Notes: a model not told the origin generated them from the sequence alone. A stretch of DNA of 64,000 nt from Pandoraea faecigallinarum (GCF_001029105.3 NZ_CP011807.3:4836001-4900000); one strand, 5' to 3'; positions 20,350 through 31,651 are shown, numbered from the stretch's first letter. Translations and numbers: made by a program.

Positions 20350-20966
20350 GACAGCATCTCCTCAATCTTGGCGATCGCGCCCTTCGTCAGCAGCACCTTC
20401 TTGAAGTAGATGAGCGACAGCGGGTCGGCGAAACGCGGCTCGGTGACGGCAACGTGAGCCAGATTGCGCGAGGCCAGGAACAGGTTCTCGTCCACGCTAT
20501 CCGTGATCAGCAGCACCGACTCAAGGCCCATGGCCTTGATCTTTTCAGCGAGCAGTTTGGTCTTCGGGGCATCCAGCTTGATGTCCTCGACGACCGACAG
20601 ACGACCTTCACGGGCGAGCTGCGACAGAATCGAGCACACACCGGCGCGGTACATCTTCTTGTTGACCTTGTGGGTGAAGTTCTCTTCCGGCGAATTCGGG
20701 AAGATACGGCCACCGCCGCGCCACAGCGGGCTCGACGACATACCGGCACGAGCGCGGCCCGTACCCTTCTGACGCCACGGCTTCTTCGTCGTGTGCTTGA
20801 CCTGTTCACGGTCCTTCTGCGCACGATTGCCGCTACGGGCGTTGGCTTGATAAGCCACCACAACCTGATGGATCAGCGCTTCGTTGTAGTCACGGCCGAA
20901 CACGACGTCCGACGCGTTGACAGCAGCGCCTTCCTGACCTTGCTCATTCAGGAGCTTCAGTTCCAT
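20346..20966 (-). CDS. rplD: 50S ribosomal protein L4
   Basis: Exit-tunnel protein; in gamma-proteobacteria it also represses the S10 operon. It is 206 aa, starting [20 protein letters not shown]. The tunnel loop [20 protein letters not shown] is intact. No structured S10-type leader is apparent upstream of rplC, so L4 feedback as in E. coli cannot be assumed. Confidence 0.98.
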   Translation of the reverse strand: MELKLLNEQGQEGAAVNASDVVFGRDYNEALIHQVVVAYQANARSGNRAQKDREQVKHTTKKPWRQKGTGRARAGMSSSPLWRGGGRIFPNSPEENFTHKVNKKMYRAGVCSILSQLAREGRLSVVEDIKLDAPKTKLLAEKIKAMGLESVLLITDSVDENLFLASRNLAHVAVTEPRFADPLSLIYFKKVLLTKGAIAKIEEMLS

Positions 20967-20968
20967 TG

Positions 20969-21625
20969 TTACGCTCCCTTCGCGAGTTTGGCTTTGACGG
21001 CCGAGGTCACGAAAACCTTGCCTTCGTTGGCGCCCGGAACGGCACCCTTCACGAAGATCAGGCCACGTTCAGCGTCAATGCGCGCGATTTCGAGATTCTG
21101 CACCGTCGTGGTGACGTCACCGAGATGACCCGTCATGCGCTTACCCGGGAACACACGACCCGGATCCTGCGCCATACCGATCGAACCCGGCACGTTGTGC
21201 GAACGCGAGTTACCGTGCGATGCGCGGCCCGAAGCGAAGTTGTAACGCTTGATGGTACCGGCGTAGCCCTTACCGATCGACACGCCTTGCACGTCAACCT
21301 TCTGGCCTACCTGAAACAGGTCGACACCGACCACTGCGCCCGGCTGCAATTCAGCAGCTTTGGCAGCATCGATGCGGAATTCCTTGAGGATTTCACCGGC
21401 TTCGACACCCGCTTTCGCGTAGTGACCGGCGGCGGCTTTGGTCACGCGCTTGGCGCGACGATTGCCGAAAGTGACTTGAACGGCGGTATAGCCGTCCGTT
21501 TCATCCGTCTTGATTTGCGTCACACGGTTGTTAGACACGTCGAGCACGGTGACGGGAATCGAATCGCCGTCGTCCGTGAAAATACGCGTCATGCCAACCT
21601 TGCGACCGACAAGGCCAAGGCTCAT
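20969..21625 (-). CDS. rplC: 50S ribosomal protein L3
   Basis: Early-assembly 50S protein reaching the peptidyl-transferase centre. It is 218 aa from the ATG at 21625 ([20 protein letters not shown]); upstream in-frame starts at 21637 and 21670 lack support. The conserved [20 protein letters not shown] region includes the methylated glutamine area. It has its own near-consensus promoter about 100 nt upstream, so it heads the S10-spc unit here rather than rpsJ. Confidence 0.98.
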   Translation of the reverse strand: MSLGLVGRKVGMTRIFTDDGDSIPVTVLDVSNNRVTQIKTDETDGYTAVQVTFGNRRAKRVTKAAAGHYAKAGVEAGEILKEFRIDAAKAAELQPGAVVGVDLFQVGQKVDVQGVSIGKGYAGTIKRYNFASGRASHGNSRSHNVPGSIGMAQDPGRVFPGKRMTGHLGDVTTTVQNLEIARIDAERGLIFVKGAVPGANEGKVFVTSAVKAKLAKGA

Positions 21626-21723
21626 GATTTTCTCCATTCCCGACTGCGATTGGCCGGGGCTAAATGACAAAAGGATGGTCCACGGACGTGGCCCATCTTT
21701 TCAAAACTACACTTGAGCCCGCC

Positions 21724-21752
21724 ATTATAGGCGGACTTTTATCGCTTGACAA
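21724..21752 (-). promoter_or_regulatory. Promoter before rplC
   Basis: On the minus strand TTGTCA (21747-21752), a 17-nt spacer and TATAAT (21724-21729) make a near-consensus sigma-70 promoter. The -10 is exactly framed by CCGCC and GGCGG, a 5-bp inverted repeat. The start would be near 21717, giving a leader of about 90 nt for rplC. Confidence 0.8.
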
Positions 21753-21773
21753 GTGTTGCTAAATCACATAACA

Positions 21774-21807
21774 AAAGCCCCGCCGGCTCCAGCATTGGCG
21801 GGGCTTT
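21774..21807 (-). terminator. Terminator after rpsJ
   Basis: An 11-bp stem AAAGCCCCGCC / GGCGGGGCTTT with a 12-nt loop, followed on the minus strand by TTTTG. It lies between the rpsJ stop at 21832 and the rplC promoter, so the str transcript probably ends, at least in part, after rpsJ. Confidence 0.75.
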
Positions 21808-21831
21808 CGAGAGCGAAACCGCTCGCAAGCC

Positions 21832-22143
21832 TTATTGCAGCTTGATTTCGACGTCGACGCCAGCCGGCAGGTCCAGCTTCATCAGCGCGTCAACGGTCTT
21901 GTCCGTCGGATCGACGATGTCCATCAGGCGCTGGTGCGTACGGATTTCGAGCTGGTCGCGCGACGTCTTGTTGACGTGCGGCGAACGCAGAATGTCGAAA
22001 CGTTCGATGCGCGTCGGCAGGGGCACCGGGCCCTTGACGATTGCGCCGGTGCGCTTGGCGGTCTCAACGATTTCGGCAGCCGACTGGTCGATCAGGCGGT
22101 AGTCGAAAGCTTTCAGGCGGATGCGAATCTTCTGGTTCTGCAT
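21832..22143 (-). CDS. rpsJ: 30S ribosomal protein S10
   Basis: 30S head protein; also the NusE partner of NusB in antitermination. It is 103 aa, starting [20 protein letters not shown], with [20 protein letters not shown]. It is 121 nt downstream of tuf with no visible promoter between, and it is followed by a terminator. It therefore appears to belong to the str (rpsL-tuf) unit rather than heading the S10 genes. Confidence 0.98.
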   Translation of the reverse strand: MQNQKIRIRLKAFDYRLIDQSAAEIVETAKRTGAIVKGPVPLPTRIERFDILRSPHVNKTSRDQLEIRTHQRLMDIVDPTDKTVDALMKLDLPAGVDVEIKLQ

Positions 22144-22264
22144 GGAAATTCTCCAAAGAGCGTGGCAACCCTCGTTCGGGCGCCGGGTAAATCACAAAGA
22201 GCGAACAGACTTTTGAGAAACGGGCGCCGGCGAACCGGCACCCGCTTCATCGGATCCGCAATGA

Positions 22265-23473
<1,209 letters not shown>

Positions 23474-23555
23474 TTCCGGATCCTCAGATACTGAATAGAC
23501 GATTAAACAGTGTGACGGGCGCTGCATCTCGTGATGCAGACACCCCTCAATTCAA

Positions 23556-25658
23556 TTACTTGCTCTTGGCGCTGATGATGGCTTCGCTCACGTTCTTCGG
23601 AGCTTCGGCGTAGTGCTTGAACTCCATCGTGTACGTGGCGCGGCCTTGCGTGGCCGAACGCAGCGCGGTCGAATAACCAAACATTTCCGACAGCGGAACT
23701 TCAGCGCGCACAATCTTGCCGCCGCCGACCATGTCGTCCATGCCCTGGATAATCCCGCGACGGCTCGACAAGTCGCCCATCACGTTACCCATGTAGTCTT
23801 CCGGCGTTTCCACTTCCACGGCCATCATCGGCTCGAGAATCACCGGCTTGGCGCGGCGCATGGCTTCCTTGAAAGCCATCGAACCGGCCATGCGGAACGC
23901 GTTTTCGTTCGAGTCCACGTCGTGGTACGAACCGAACGTCAGGTGAACCGTGACGTCAACCACCGGGAAGCCGGCGAGAACACCGCTCTTGAGGGTGTCT
24001 TGAATACCCTTGTCAACGGCCGGGATGTATTCGCGCGGAATCACACCACCCTTGATCTCGTCGAGGAACTTGTAGCCAGCGCCTTGCTCGCTCGGCTCAA
24101 GCGTAATGACAGCGTGACCGAACTGGCCGCGACCGCCCGACTGCTTGACGAACTTGCCTTCCACGTCGGTTGCCGTTGCGCGAATGGTTTCGCGGTAGGC
24201 CACCTGCGGAGCGCCGATGTTGGCTTCCACGCCGAATTCGCGCTTCATGCGATCGACCAGAATTTCGAGGTGGAGCTCGCCCATACCCGAAATGATGGTC
24301 TGACCCGATTCTTCATCGGTTTGCACGCGGAACGACGGATCTTCCTGCGCCAGGCGGTTCAGGGCGAGGCCCATCTTTTCCTGGTCGACCTTGGTCTTCG
24401 GCTCGACAGCCTGCGAAATCACCGGCTCCGGGAACACCATGCGCTCGAGCACGATCGGGGCCGACGGGTCGCACAGCGTGTCACCGGTCGTTGCGTCCTT
24501 CAGACCGACGGCAGCCGCGATGTCGCCAGCGCGCACTTCGTCGATTTCTTCACGCTGGTTCGCGTGCATCTGCACGATACGGCCGAGGCGTTCCTTCTTG
24601 CCCTTGACCGAGTTCAGCAGCGTGTCGCCCTTGTTCACGACGCCCGAGTACACACGGAAGAAGATCAACTGACCGACGAACGGGTCCGTCATGATCTTGA
24701 ACGCCAGCGACGAGAACTTCTCGTCGTCCGATGCCTTGCGCTCGGCCGGCTGTTCCTTGTCGTCCGTACCCTTGACCGGCGGAATGTCGACCGGCGACGG
24801 CAGGAAGTCGATCACGGCATCCAGCATACGCTGCACACCCTTGTTCTTGAACGCGGTACCGCACAGCATCGGCTGAATTTCGCACGCGATGGTACGCAGA
24901 CGAAGACCTTCGATGATGTCAGCCTCGGGGAGGGTACCCTCTTCCAGGTACTTGTTCATCATCTCTTCGCTCGACTCGGCGGCCGCTTCGACCATGCCTT
25001 CACGCCACTTCTCGGCGTCAGCTTGCAACTCGGCCGGAATGTCGGTGTACTCGAACTTCATGCCCTGGGAGGCTTCATCCCAAATGATCGCCTTCATCTT
25101 GATGAGGTCGACCACGCCCTTGAAGTTTTCTTCGGCGCCAATCGGCACCACTACCGGCACCGGGTTTGCCTTCAGACGGTTCTTCAACTGGTCGTAGACC
25201 TTGAAGAAGTTCGCGCCGGTACGGTCCATCTTGTTGACGAACGCCAGACGCGGCACACCGTACTTGTTGGCCTGACGCCAAACGGTTTCCGACTGGGGCT
25301 GCACGCCACCCACGGCGCAATACACCATGCATGCGCCATCGAGAACACGCATCGAGCGCTCGACTTCGATCGTGAAGTCGACGTGGCCCGGGGTGTCGAT
25401 GATGTTGATGCGGTGCTTTTGGTAGTTGTTGGCCATGCCGGACCAGAAGCAGGTCGTGGCGGCCGACGTAATCGTAATGCCGCGCTCTTGTTCCTGCTCC
25501 ATCCAGTCCATCGTCGCCGCGCCATCGTGCACTTCACCGATCTTGTGGTTCACACCGGTGTAGAACAAAATGCGCTCGGTCGTCGTGGTTTTACCTGCGT
25601 CGATGTGAGCGCTAATACCGATGTTGCGGTAGCGCTCGATAGGGGTTGTACGAGCCAC
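23556..25658 (-). CDS. fusA: Elongation factor G
   Basis: Translocase GTPase. It is 700 aa, starting [21 protein letters not shown] motifs: [24 protein letters not shown] and NKMDRTGA. Domain 4 includes [20 protein letters not shown] and the tip loop [20 protein letters not shown]; the C-terminal domain has the [20 protein letters not shown] motif. It is 82 nt upstream of tuf and 117 nt downstream of rpsG, the classical str order. Confidence 0.98.
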   Translation of the reverse strand: MARTTPIERYRNIGISAHIDAGKTTTTERILFYTGVNHKIGEVHDGAATMDWMEQEQERGITITSAATTCFWSGMANNYQKHRINIIDTPGHVDFTIEVERSMRVLDGACMVYCAVGGVQPQSETVWRQANKYGVPRLAFVNKMDRTGANFFKVYDQLKNRLKANPVPVVVPIGAEENFKGVVDLIKMKAIIWDEASQGMKFEYTDIPAELQADAEKWREGMVEAAAESSEEMMNKYLEEGTLPEADIIEGLRLRTIACEIQPMLCGTAFKNKGVQRMLDAVIDFLPSPVDIPPVKGTDDKEQPAERKASDDEKFSSLAFKIMTDPFVGQLIFFRVYSGVVNKGDTLLNSVKGKKERLGRIVQMHANQREEIDEVRAGDIAAAVGLKDATTGDTLCDPSAPIVLERMVFPEPVISQAVEPKTKVDQEKMGLALNRLAQEDPSFRVQTDEESGQTIISGMGELHLEILVDRMKREFGVEANIGAPQVAYRETIRATATDVEGKFVKQSGGRGQFGHAVITLEPSEQGAGYKFLDEIKGGVIPREYIPAVDKGIQDTLKSGVLAGFPVVDVTVHLTFGSYHDVDSNENAFRMAGSMAFKEAMRRAKPVILEPMMAVEVETPEDYMGNVMGDLSSRRGIIQGMDDMVGGGKIVRAEVPLSEMFGYSTALRSATQGRATYTMEFKHYAEAPKNVSEAIISAKSK

Positions 25659-25775
25659 TTTAAGCCTCTTTCAATGTAGCCGCCATTTTTGAGGGGGCTA
25701 CTAACACAAACGGGCGAGGCGCAATTTCTCATGCGCACCCGCCCCGGTTTCTGCTCTAGGTACTGCTTGCCAGCG

Positions 25776-26246
25776 TCAGAAGCGGAAGTGCGAGAATGCC
25801 TTGTTGGCTTCGGCCATGCGGTGAACTTCGTCACGCTTCTTCATGGCGCCGCCACGGCCTTCCGAGGCCTCGATCAGCTCACCTGCCAGGCGCAGGGCCA
25901 TCGACTTCTCGCTACGCTTTTTCGCGGCCTCACGCAACCAACGCATCGCCAATGCCATACGACGCGACGGACGCACTTCGACCGGAACCTGATAGTTTGC
26001 ACCGCCAACACGGCGGCTCTTGACTTCAACCACCGGCTTCACGTTGCCGAGAGCGGTGTTGAAGACTTCCAGCGGATCCTTGCCCGCCTTGGTTTGGATC
26101 TGCTCGAAAGCACCATAAACGATGCGCTCCGCCACCGACTTCTTGCCGGCAAGCATGAGCACGTTCATGAATTTAGCGACTTCAACGTTGCCGAACTTCG
26201 GATCGGGCAACACTTCGCGCTTGGGGACTTCGCGACGACGCGGCAT
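25776..26246 (-). CDS. rpsG: 30S ribosomal protein S7
   Basis: Nucleates 30S head assembly; it represses the str operon in E. coli. It is 156 aa from the ATG at 26246 ([20 protein letters not shown]); the frame is open 15 codons further upstream without similarity. It contains [20 protein letters not shown] and ends with [20 protein letters not shown]. It lies 126 nt after rpsL. Confidence 0.98.
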   Translation of the reverse strand: MPRRREVPKREVLPDPKFGNVEVAKFMNVLMLAGKKSVAERIVYGAFEQIQTKAGKDPLEVFNTALGNVKPVVEVKSRRVGGANYQVPVEVRPSRRMALAMRWLREAAKKRSEKSMALRLAGELIEASEGRGGAMKKRDEVHRMAEANKAFSHFRF

Positions 26247-26372
26247 GATTTCTTCCTTAATTGATTCAGTTGGAGCCAGGCTCCAGGTCACCTACTAGCC
26301 TTTCTCCGGCCGAGTGACCACTTACTCAGTGACGATGCACCACCATCACCGAACGTATATCCGCCAAGCCGC

Positions 26373-26747
26373 TTAGGCCTTCGGACGCTTCGCGCCGTAC
26401 TTCGAACGGGCCTGCTTACGGTCCTTGACACCTTGCGTGTCGAGGCTACCGCGCACCATGTGGTAACGCACACCCGGCAAGTCCTTCACACGACCGCCGC
26501 GAATCAGCACGACCGAGTGTTCTTGCAGGTTGTGACCTTCACCGCCGATGTACGAAATGACTTCGAAACCGTTCGTCAGACGCACCTTGGCGACCTTACG
26601 CAGAGCGGAGTTCGGCTTCTTCGGCGTCGTGGTGTACACACGGGTGCACACGCCGCGACGCTGCGGGCAGTCCTGCAGTGCCGGGCTCTTGCTCTTGATC
26701 TGAGCAGAGGTGCGCGGCTTGCGGACCAATTGGTTAATCGTTGGCAT
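26373..26747 (-). CDS. rpsL: 30S ribosomal protein S12
   Basis: Decoding-centre protein. It is 124 aa, starting [20 protein letters not shown]. The two streptomycin-relevant loops read [12 protein letters not shown] and [13 protein letters not shown], with both lysines intact, so a streptomycin-sensitive form is expected. First gene of the str unit, with a long leader of about 160 nt from a near-consensus promoter. Confidence 0.98.
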   Translation of the reverse strand: MPTINQLVRKPRTSAQIKSKSPALQDCPQRRGVCTRVYTTTPKKPNSALRKVAKVRLTNGFEVISYIGGEGHNLQEHSVVLIRGGRVKDLPGVRYHMVRGSLDTQGVKDRKQARSKYGAKRPKA

Positions 26748-26911
26748 TGTGATTTCCTAAACGTGTCAAAAGCATGAAAGCCAAGGCGGGCATCATGCGA
26801 CCTTACTGCATACTCCCCGGTTGTTCTTGCGGATTACCCGCACCTAAACGCTTGATGCGTAAGCACTTTGCATTAGACACAGGCATACCGCCGGAAAAAC
26901 CGGAGCCTGCG

Positions 26912-26940
26912 ACTATACCTGTGACCTACGCAAGTGTCAA
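26912..26940 (-). promoter_or_regulatory. str operon promoter before rpsL
   Basis: On the minus strand a perfect TTGACA -35 (26935-26940), a 17-nt spacer and TATAGT -10 (26912-26917). The start would be near 26905. The early leader can form CCGG-TTTTT-CCGG (26890-26902). The rest of the 377-nt rpsL/MocR intergenic region holds the divergent promoter for the regulator gene and no coding frame. Confidence 0.82.
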
Positions 26941-27043
26941 CGCACTCTCGCGTAAACTGCCGCCGTAAGTCGTTGATTGTTAACGTCCAAACCCGAATCC
27001 GCGCGCCAGCCCAAGTTGCGTCCCTCTTTCCCGAACACAAATC

Positions 27044-27072
27044 TTGCGACGCCTATGTATGCAAACTACACT
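27044..27072 (+). promoter_or_regulatory. Promoter of the MocR-type regulator
   Basis: TTGCGA (27044-27049), a 17-nt spacer and TACACT (27067-27072) fit a moderate sigma-70 promoter. Just downstream lies the inverted repeat CGCGTATTTACGCG and an AT-rich ATATATCCATACATA stretch. MocR-type proteins often bind direct repeats next to their own promoter, so autoregulation is possible. Confidence 0.45.
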
Positions 27073-27124
27073 GCATGCACCGCGTATTTACGCGCATATA
27101 TCCATACATAATACCGACATCGCT

Positions 27125-28519
27125 ATGGACACTTCCCACGACACCCTGCGCGCGACGTTCTGGAAACCCGCTCTTACCGCAGGCAAAGGCCCCCGGTATC
27201 TGCGGCTGGCGAGCTTCATCGAGCAATCCGTTGCAGACGGCCGTCTGCGACCGGGCGACCGCCTGCCGGCGCAGCGCGAACTGGCGTCGTGGCTCGGTAT
27301 CGATTTCACGACCGTCACTCGTGCTTACAACCGGGCACGCGACCGTAACGCCATCGAAGGGCGCGGTCCGCTCGGCACGTTCGTGAGTACGCCACGCGTG
27401 GCGCTCGATCAGGTGCTGGATCTGGGGATGAACATACCGCCCGCGCCCGCGGGGCTGTTCCTCGGCGAATTGCTGCAAAAAGGCATCGACGACGTGCTGC
27501 GTCACACGGACGCCTCGATGCTCATGGCTTACCAACTGGGCGATGGGGGCGTAGCCGACCGTCAGGCCGGCGCCTTGTGGCTTACCCCGATGCTCGGCCC
27601 GCTCGATCCGGCGGACGTATTGGTCTGCCCCGGCGCGCAGGCTACGCTGGCGGCGTTGTTGCTCATGGACACCGCTCGCGACGACACGGTGTTGTGCGAG
27701 CCGATCGTCTATCCGGGCGTGCGGAGCGCGGCGCGCTCGCTCGACCGTCAACTGGAAAGTGTGCCCGTGGACGACGACGGCATGCTGCCCGACGCGCTTG
27801 CCGAAGCCGCCACGCGACATCGCGCCCGCCTCGTCTATCTGAACCCGACGCTCCAGAACCCGACCACCCGCACCATGCCCGAGGGCCGCCGCCGGGAACT
27901 GATCGCGGTTGCCGAGAAGCTCGACCTGACGCTGATCGAAGACGACCCGTACTGGCGTCTCACCCCGGACGCTCCGCCGCCGCTGGCCCGCCTGGCACCG
28001 CATCGCGTTCACTATATTTCGACGTTGTCGAAATGCCTTACCCCCGGGCTGCGTACCGCCTACGTGCGGCTGGCCGACGGGCGGGCGCGCGACGTCTTCC
28101 TGAGCACGCTGCACTCCTTCGCGCTGATGGCGCCGCCGTTGATGGCAGGACTGGCGACGCAATGGATTCACGACGGCACGGCGGACCGCATCATGCACGG
28201 TGTGAAAGACGCGGCCGCCCAACGCCAGGCGATTGCCGCCGACATCCTCGGCGATGCCCATACCGCGCCGGTGCAGGGCATCCACCTTTGGCACTTCCTT
28301 CCTGCGCCGTGGACGGCTCGCGAGTTGACGATCGCCGCGCGTGCGGAAGGTTTGGCCGTGACCCCGGCCGACGCCTTTTGCCTGACACCGGACGCTCCCA
28401 ACGCCATCCGCATTTCGCTGGGCGGGGTACGCGATCCGGAGCGTCTGGCGAGTGCGCTCAAGCGGTTGCGCTCGCTATTGCGCGAAGCGCCGCCCAGTCT
28501 GCGCGCCGCCATCGTGTGA
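27125..28519 (+). CDS. MocR-type (GntR/aminotransferase) transcriptional regulator
   Basis: Transcription factor with an N-terminal GntR winged helix-turn-helix (about residues 22-90; RPGDRLPAQRELASWLGIDF) fused to a fold-type I PLP-dependent aminotransferase-like domain. The PLP lysine is in ISTLSKCLTPGLRTAYVRLA. The conserved YLNPTLQNPTTRTM and EDDPYWRL (binding aspartate) match the group. It is 464 aa from the ATG at 27125; the in-frame upstream start at 27044 coincides with the -35 and is unlikely. The nearby genes do not reveal an obvious PLP or amino-acid target, so the regulated pathway is unknown. Confidence 0.88.
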   Translation: MDTSHDTLRATFWKPALTAGKGPRYLRLASFIEQSVADGRLRPGDRLPAQRELASWLGIDFTTVTRAYNRARDRNAIEGRGPLGTFVSTPRVALDQVLDLGMNIPPAPAGLFLGELLQKGIDDVLRHTDASMLMAYQLGDGGVADRQAGALWLTPMLGPLDPADVLVCPGAQATLAALLLMDTARDDTVLCEPIVYPGVRSAARSLDRQLESVPVDDDGMLPDALAEAATRHRARLVYLNPTLQNPTTRTMPEGRRRELIAVAEKLDLTLIEDDPYWRLTPDAPPPLARLAPHRVHYISTLSKCLTPGLRTAYVRLADGRARDVFLSTLHSFALMAPPLMAGLATQWIHDGTADRIMHGVKDAAAQRQAIAADILGDAHTAPVQGIHLWHFLPAPWTARELTIAARAEGLAVTPADAFCLTPDAPNAIRISLGGVRDPERLASALKRLRSLLREAPPSLRAAIV

Positions 28520-28639
28520 GAGCCGCGACGCGTCGGAAATACAAATCGAGGCGTCCCGACGCGACAACCCGGTTCCGGGCAATGGGAATACTCCGGCCAC
28601 CACGGGGAACGACCCTTGATCTCAACCGGAGTCACAACG

Positions 28640-30013
28640 ATGCTCTACACATTTGGCGAATGGCTGGCAGGCGCCCTTGCCCTGACTCACGACTGGAGCG
28701 CAATGCCCTCCCCGCAGGTGCGGACACACGACCTGTCGACAGCATTGACGCGAGCCACGACCGTGCCCATCGCGAACATCGCGCCGTTCTCTATCCCACA
28801 AGCGCCCGACACCGCCGACGGATCGCCTCTGCCAGCCACTCGCGCACGCGTGTTTGCGCAACGGCTGACCGACGTACGGCCGGTATGCGTCGTGGGCAGC
28901 CGCAACGATCATGAGAACTGCCTGCTCGACCTCCCTGCCGACGTACGCATCGACGTCAGCGCCACCCGCCTGCTGCTCGCGGGCTGCGAGGCGTCGCTCC
29001 CGCCCGCGCTGCGCACCGCCCTTGCGGCACAAGGGCGCGATGCCGACGCCCTGAACCATGCCTTCGCCCTGACCCGCCACGCCGAATCGCAGGGCCGCTA
29101 CGCCGTCCACGCTCTCGAGGCCCGACTGACCAAGCGCCTGAACCAGCTGTCCCCGGGCATGCATCGGCTGCTCAATCGTACGGACGCTTACATCGAAGTG
29201 CCGCAAATGACCTTCCAGCGTGTCCTCACCACCGAACAGGAAGCCCGGCGTCACGGCATTCGGGTACCGTTCACCGGCGGGGATATCGCCATTCCCTCGG
29301 GCGAACCGGCGGTGCGCGACGCCATGCTCGGCGCATACCTCCGCATTCCGGGCAACGGCGCGACGCAAACCTTGCTCGTGTCTCTGGCGTCGGCGGAAAC
29401 GATCGAACTCGTCCGGCAGGATCCGCGAGCGCACGCCCGGGAACATCGGCATCGGATATTCGGCGACGTTCCGGCGCATTTTCAGACGACGGACCTGCGG
29501 ATGCGCGTTTTGCCGCATGGCGGCAACATCGTCCGCACGCTGGCCGAGTACTTGCACGACGGGCACCGGCGCTATGGCGAATTCGCCTATGGGGCTACAC
29601 GCGAGACGCTCGCGCCCACGTCGCATGCGCACGTCCGTCAGCGGCGCTGCTGGCCTTCGGCGGATGAGCGCGCCTCGAATGCCTCCAATGCCTCCAATGC
29701 CTCCAATGCCGTGACGACGCCGACGGCACCGGCGACGCCCCCACCGGCGACATCCACGCAAACCCGGGCACCGGCGCCCGGGCCAAACTCGGCACAGGAA
29801 AGCGTCCTGCCCGCGCGTCTGCTCGATTCGCCCCACCCCGGCGCGCCCAAGCCGGCGGCAAGACGGGCGCCGGTGCCAGCCGTGACAGCGACACCCCGCC
29901 GCCGGCCATCGCCGCCCCGTCAGGCGTCCCTGGACGATCTGGCTCGGGCGATTGCCGAACTGGAACGTCTGGACAAACACTACAAGGCGCGAGCACGCCC
30001 CCGTTACGGCTGA
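28640..30013 (+). CDS. Unrecognised 457-aa protein with Pro/Ala-rich C-terminal linker
   Basis: No family recognised. The ATG at 28640 (MLYTFGEWLAGALALTHDWS) has GGAG about 10 nt upstream; a TTG at 28616 is less likely. Residues 1-330 look globular and His/Arg/Ala-rich, with LNQLSPGMHRLLNRTDAYIE and GNIVRTLAEYLHDGHRRYGE as examples. From about residue 345 a tandem SNA repeat leads into a 90-residue linker rich in Pro, Thr and Ala. The protein ends in a charged helix-like tail (DDLARAIAELERLDKHYKAR). The layout of a folded N-part, a disordered linker and a basic tail resembles some secreted effectors, but nothing shows export. Codon use resembles the neighbours. Confidence 0.7.
   Translation: MLYTFGEWLAGALALTHDWSAMPSPQVRTHDLSTALTRATTVPIANIAPFSIPQAPDTADGSPLPATRARVFAQRLTDVRPVCVVGSRNDHENCLLDLPADVRIDVSATRLLLAGCEASLPPALRTALAAQGRDADALNHAFALTRHAESQGRYAVHALEARLTKRLNQLSPGMHRLLNRTDAYIEVPQMTFQRVLTTEQEARRHGIRVPFTGGDIAIPSGEPAVRDAMLGAYLRIPGNGATQTLLVSLASAETIELVRQDPRAHAREHRHRIFGDVPAHFQTTDLRMRVLPHGGNIVRTLAEYLHDGHRRYGEFAYGATRETLAPTSHAHVRQRRCWPSADERASNASNASNASNAVTTPTAPATPPPATSTQTRAPAPGPNSAQESVLPARLLDSPHPGAPKPAARRAPVPAVTATPRRRPSPPRQASLDDLARAIAELERLDKHYKARARPRYG
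29672..29707 (+). repeat. Four tandem 9-bp repeats inside the 457-aa protein gene
   Basis: Units gcctcgaat, gcctccaat, gcctccaat, gcctccaat encode repeated Ala-Ser-Asn. Because the unit is 9 bp, copy-number changes would keep the frame and alter only linker length. Confidence 0.9.
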
Positions 30014-30189
30014 TCCGCAAGGGGCCGGGCTGCCCGGCGTCAAGCTATCAGTTCCTGTAGCTCTTTCTGTCGCGTCAGGCGTAGCAGGTGTCACTCGGCA
30101 CGTTTTGCCCGGCGCGACGAATTCGTACACTCCCACAATTCGGTGGTTGCATTTGCACCGCCCGCTCTGACACGACTCCACTCCCCGCC

Positions 30190-30912
30190 ATGCAGGCAAG
30201 TTTCGAGAAAGACAGCATTCTGGTACTCGATGTCGACGGCACGCTGACCGATTCGGTCCGTATTCATCAGCGCGCGCTGCTCGGCGCAATGGAGTCTCTG
30301 GCGTTCGAAGTGCTCAACACCGACTGGAGTAGCTATCCGCATCACACCGACACCGGCATTCTGATTCACGCGCACGCCGAAAACGGACGCGCCTTGCCGC
30401 AACCCCACGACCTCGCCCGCTTCGAGCACGAGATCGACGAGCGTTTCACCGCCCTGCTCAATGCCCACGGTCTGGCCGAGATTCCCGGCGCACGTGCGTT
30501 CGTCGAGGCGGCGCACCGCTCGCGTTGGGGCGTCGTGTTCGCCACGGGCGGCATCCGGCAGGTAAGCCACCGCAAGCTACGTTCGGTCGCCATCGACTAC
30601 ACCGACGCGATGCTCATTACGGCGTCCGAATACAGTTCACGCGAGCAACTGGTGGCGGAGGCGATCAAGCGCGCCCGGGCTGGCTACGGCATCACGCGTC
30701 CGCGCGCCATTGTTTCCATCGGCGACGGCATGTGGGATCTGAAGGTCGCGCGCCAACTCGGCATCGATTTCGTCGGCATCGGCTCGAAGCGCCAGCGCTC
30801 ACCTTTGCTCGACGAGGGCGTGCCGGTCTACGACGACATGTGGGACGCCATGCACTGGCTCAATCCGGGCCGCGGGCGCGCGTCAGGTACTCGCTTGGCG
30901 TCACGCCCATAA
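30190..30912 (+). CDS. HAD-superfamily hydrolase (phosphatase-like)
   Basis: Haloacid dehalogenase-type hydrolase of 240 aa, probably a phosphatase. Motif I is LDVDGTLTD with Asp14 and Asp16 as nucleophile and acid/base. The motif II threonine is in VVFATGG, a lysine is near SHRKLRS, and motif IV is SIGDGMWDLKVA. A helical cap lies between motifs I and II. The ATG at 30190 directly precedes MQASFEKDSILV; an earlier in-frame start adds residues without family character. Substrate unknown. Its last 53 bases overlap the tail of the convergent AraC-type gene. Confidence 0.88.
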   Translation: MQASFEKDSILVLDVDGTLTDSVRIHQRALLGAMESLAFEVLNTDWSSYPHHTDTGILIHAHAENGRALPQPHDLARFEHEIDERFTALLNAHGLAEIPGARAFVEAAHRSRWGVVFATGGIRQVSHRKLRSVAIDYTDAMLITASEYSSREQLVAEAIKRARAGYGITRPRAIVSIGDGMWDLKVARQLGIDFVGIGSKRQRSPLLDEGVPVYDDMWDAMHWLNPGRGRASGTRLASRP

Positions 30913-31651
30913 AGCGCCGGAACATGGTGGAAAACGCGCTCGGGGTGTCGTAACCGACTTCGAGCGCGACTTGCGTGATGGGCCGACCGGCCCCCAGCAA
31001 CGGCAACGCCCCCGGCAGACGCATCTGCTGACGCCACTCCCGGAACGGCAATCCGAACTCCGTCATGAAGCGGCGTTCCAGCGTCCGGCTCGACGCGCCC
31101 ACCTCGACCGCCCAATCCTGAAGGCTGCGCGTGTCGGCGGGGGTGCTCAGATAGGTGTCGAAGATCTTGCGCAGACGCGCGTCGCGCGGCACCTGCAATT
31201 GCAGCGGCGAATCGCTCTTCCACTCCACCTCCTGAAGCAGCAGCGCGATCACCAGCGCATCCTTTCCGTGCGGCGACCAGTCAGGCGGCAGCGTCATGGC
31301 CCGCAATATCAGCTCGCGCAGCAACGCGGAGACGCGGATCACCACCGGGGTATCAGGTGCCGAAATCCCGCAACGCGCAACGTCGACGTAGATCGTGCGC
31401 ATTTCGACTTTGCCGCGCATACGCACTTCATGCGTCACGTCGGCCGGAATCCATAGCGCACGCTGCGGCGGAATGACCCAAAACGACGTATCCGTGCGGA
31501 CTTCGAGAATCCCGGCACATGCGTACATCAACTGCGCGCGACGATGGCTGTGCGGGCGCACGACATGACCGTCCGGGTAATCTTTCGCCAACACGCCGAC
31601 GGAACGGTCGTGAGCCTGAAACTCCAGGGGTAACGCACTGGTGATCGGCAT
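30860..31651 (-). CDS. AraC-family transcriptional regulator
   Basis: A 263-aa regulator with an N-terminal cupin-like ligand domain (HVVRPHSHRRAQLMYA, VIPPQRALWIPADVTHEV) and a C-terminal AraC DNA-binding domain with two helix-turn-helix motifs (LQDWAVEVGASSRTLERRFM; PITQVALEVGYDTPSAFSTM, then FRRFMGVTPSEYL). Start at the ATG 31651; TTG and GTG codons lie 3 and 2 codons upstream. The cupin-type N-terminus resembles regulators of small-molecule transport or resistance. Its target is unknown; the small membrane protein gene 145 nt upstream is on the same strand. The 3' end overlaps the HAD gene by 53 bp, tail to tail. Confidence 0.9.
   Translation of the reverse strand: MPITSALPLEFQAHDRSVGVLAKDYPDGHVVRPHSHRRAQLMYACAGILEVRTDTSFWVIPPQRALWIPADVTHEVRMRGKVEMRTIYVDVARCGISAPDTPVVIRVSALLRELILRAMTLPPDWSPHGKDALVIALLLQEVEWKSDSPLQLQVPRDARLRKIFDTYLSTPADTRSLQDWAVEVGASSRTLERRFMTEFGLPFREWRQQMRLPGALPLLGAGRPITQVALEVGYDTPSAFSTMFRRFMGVTPSEYLTRARGPD

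Noticed and set aside
27141..28294. Plus- and minus-strand long frames overlapping the MocR-type gene.
   Set aside because: The frame reading the GntR helix-turn-helix and PLP-lysine motifs is clearly the gene; the others are shadows.
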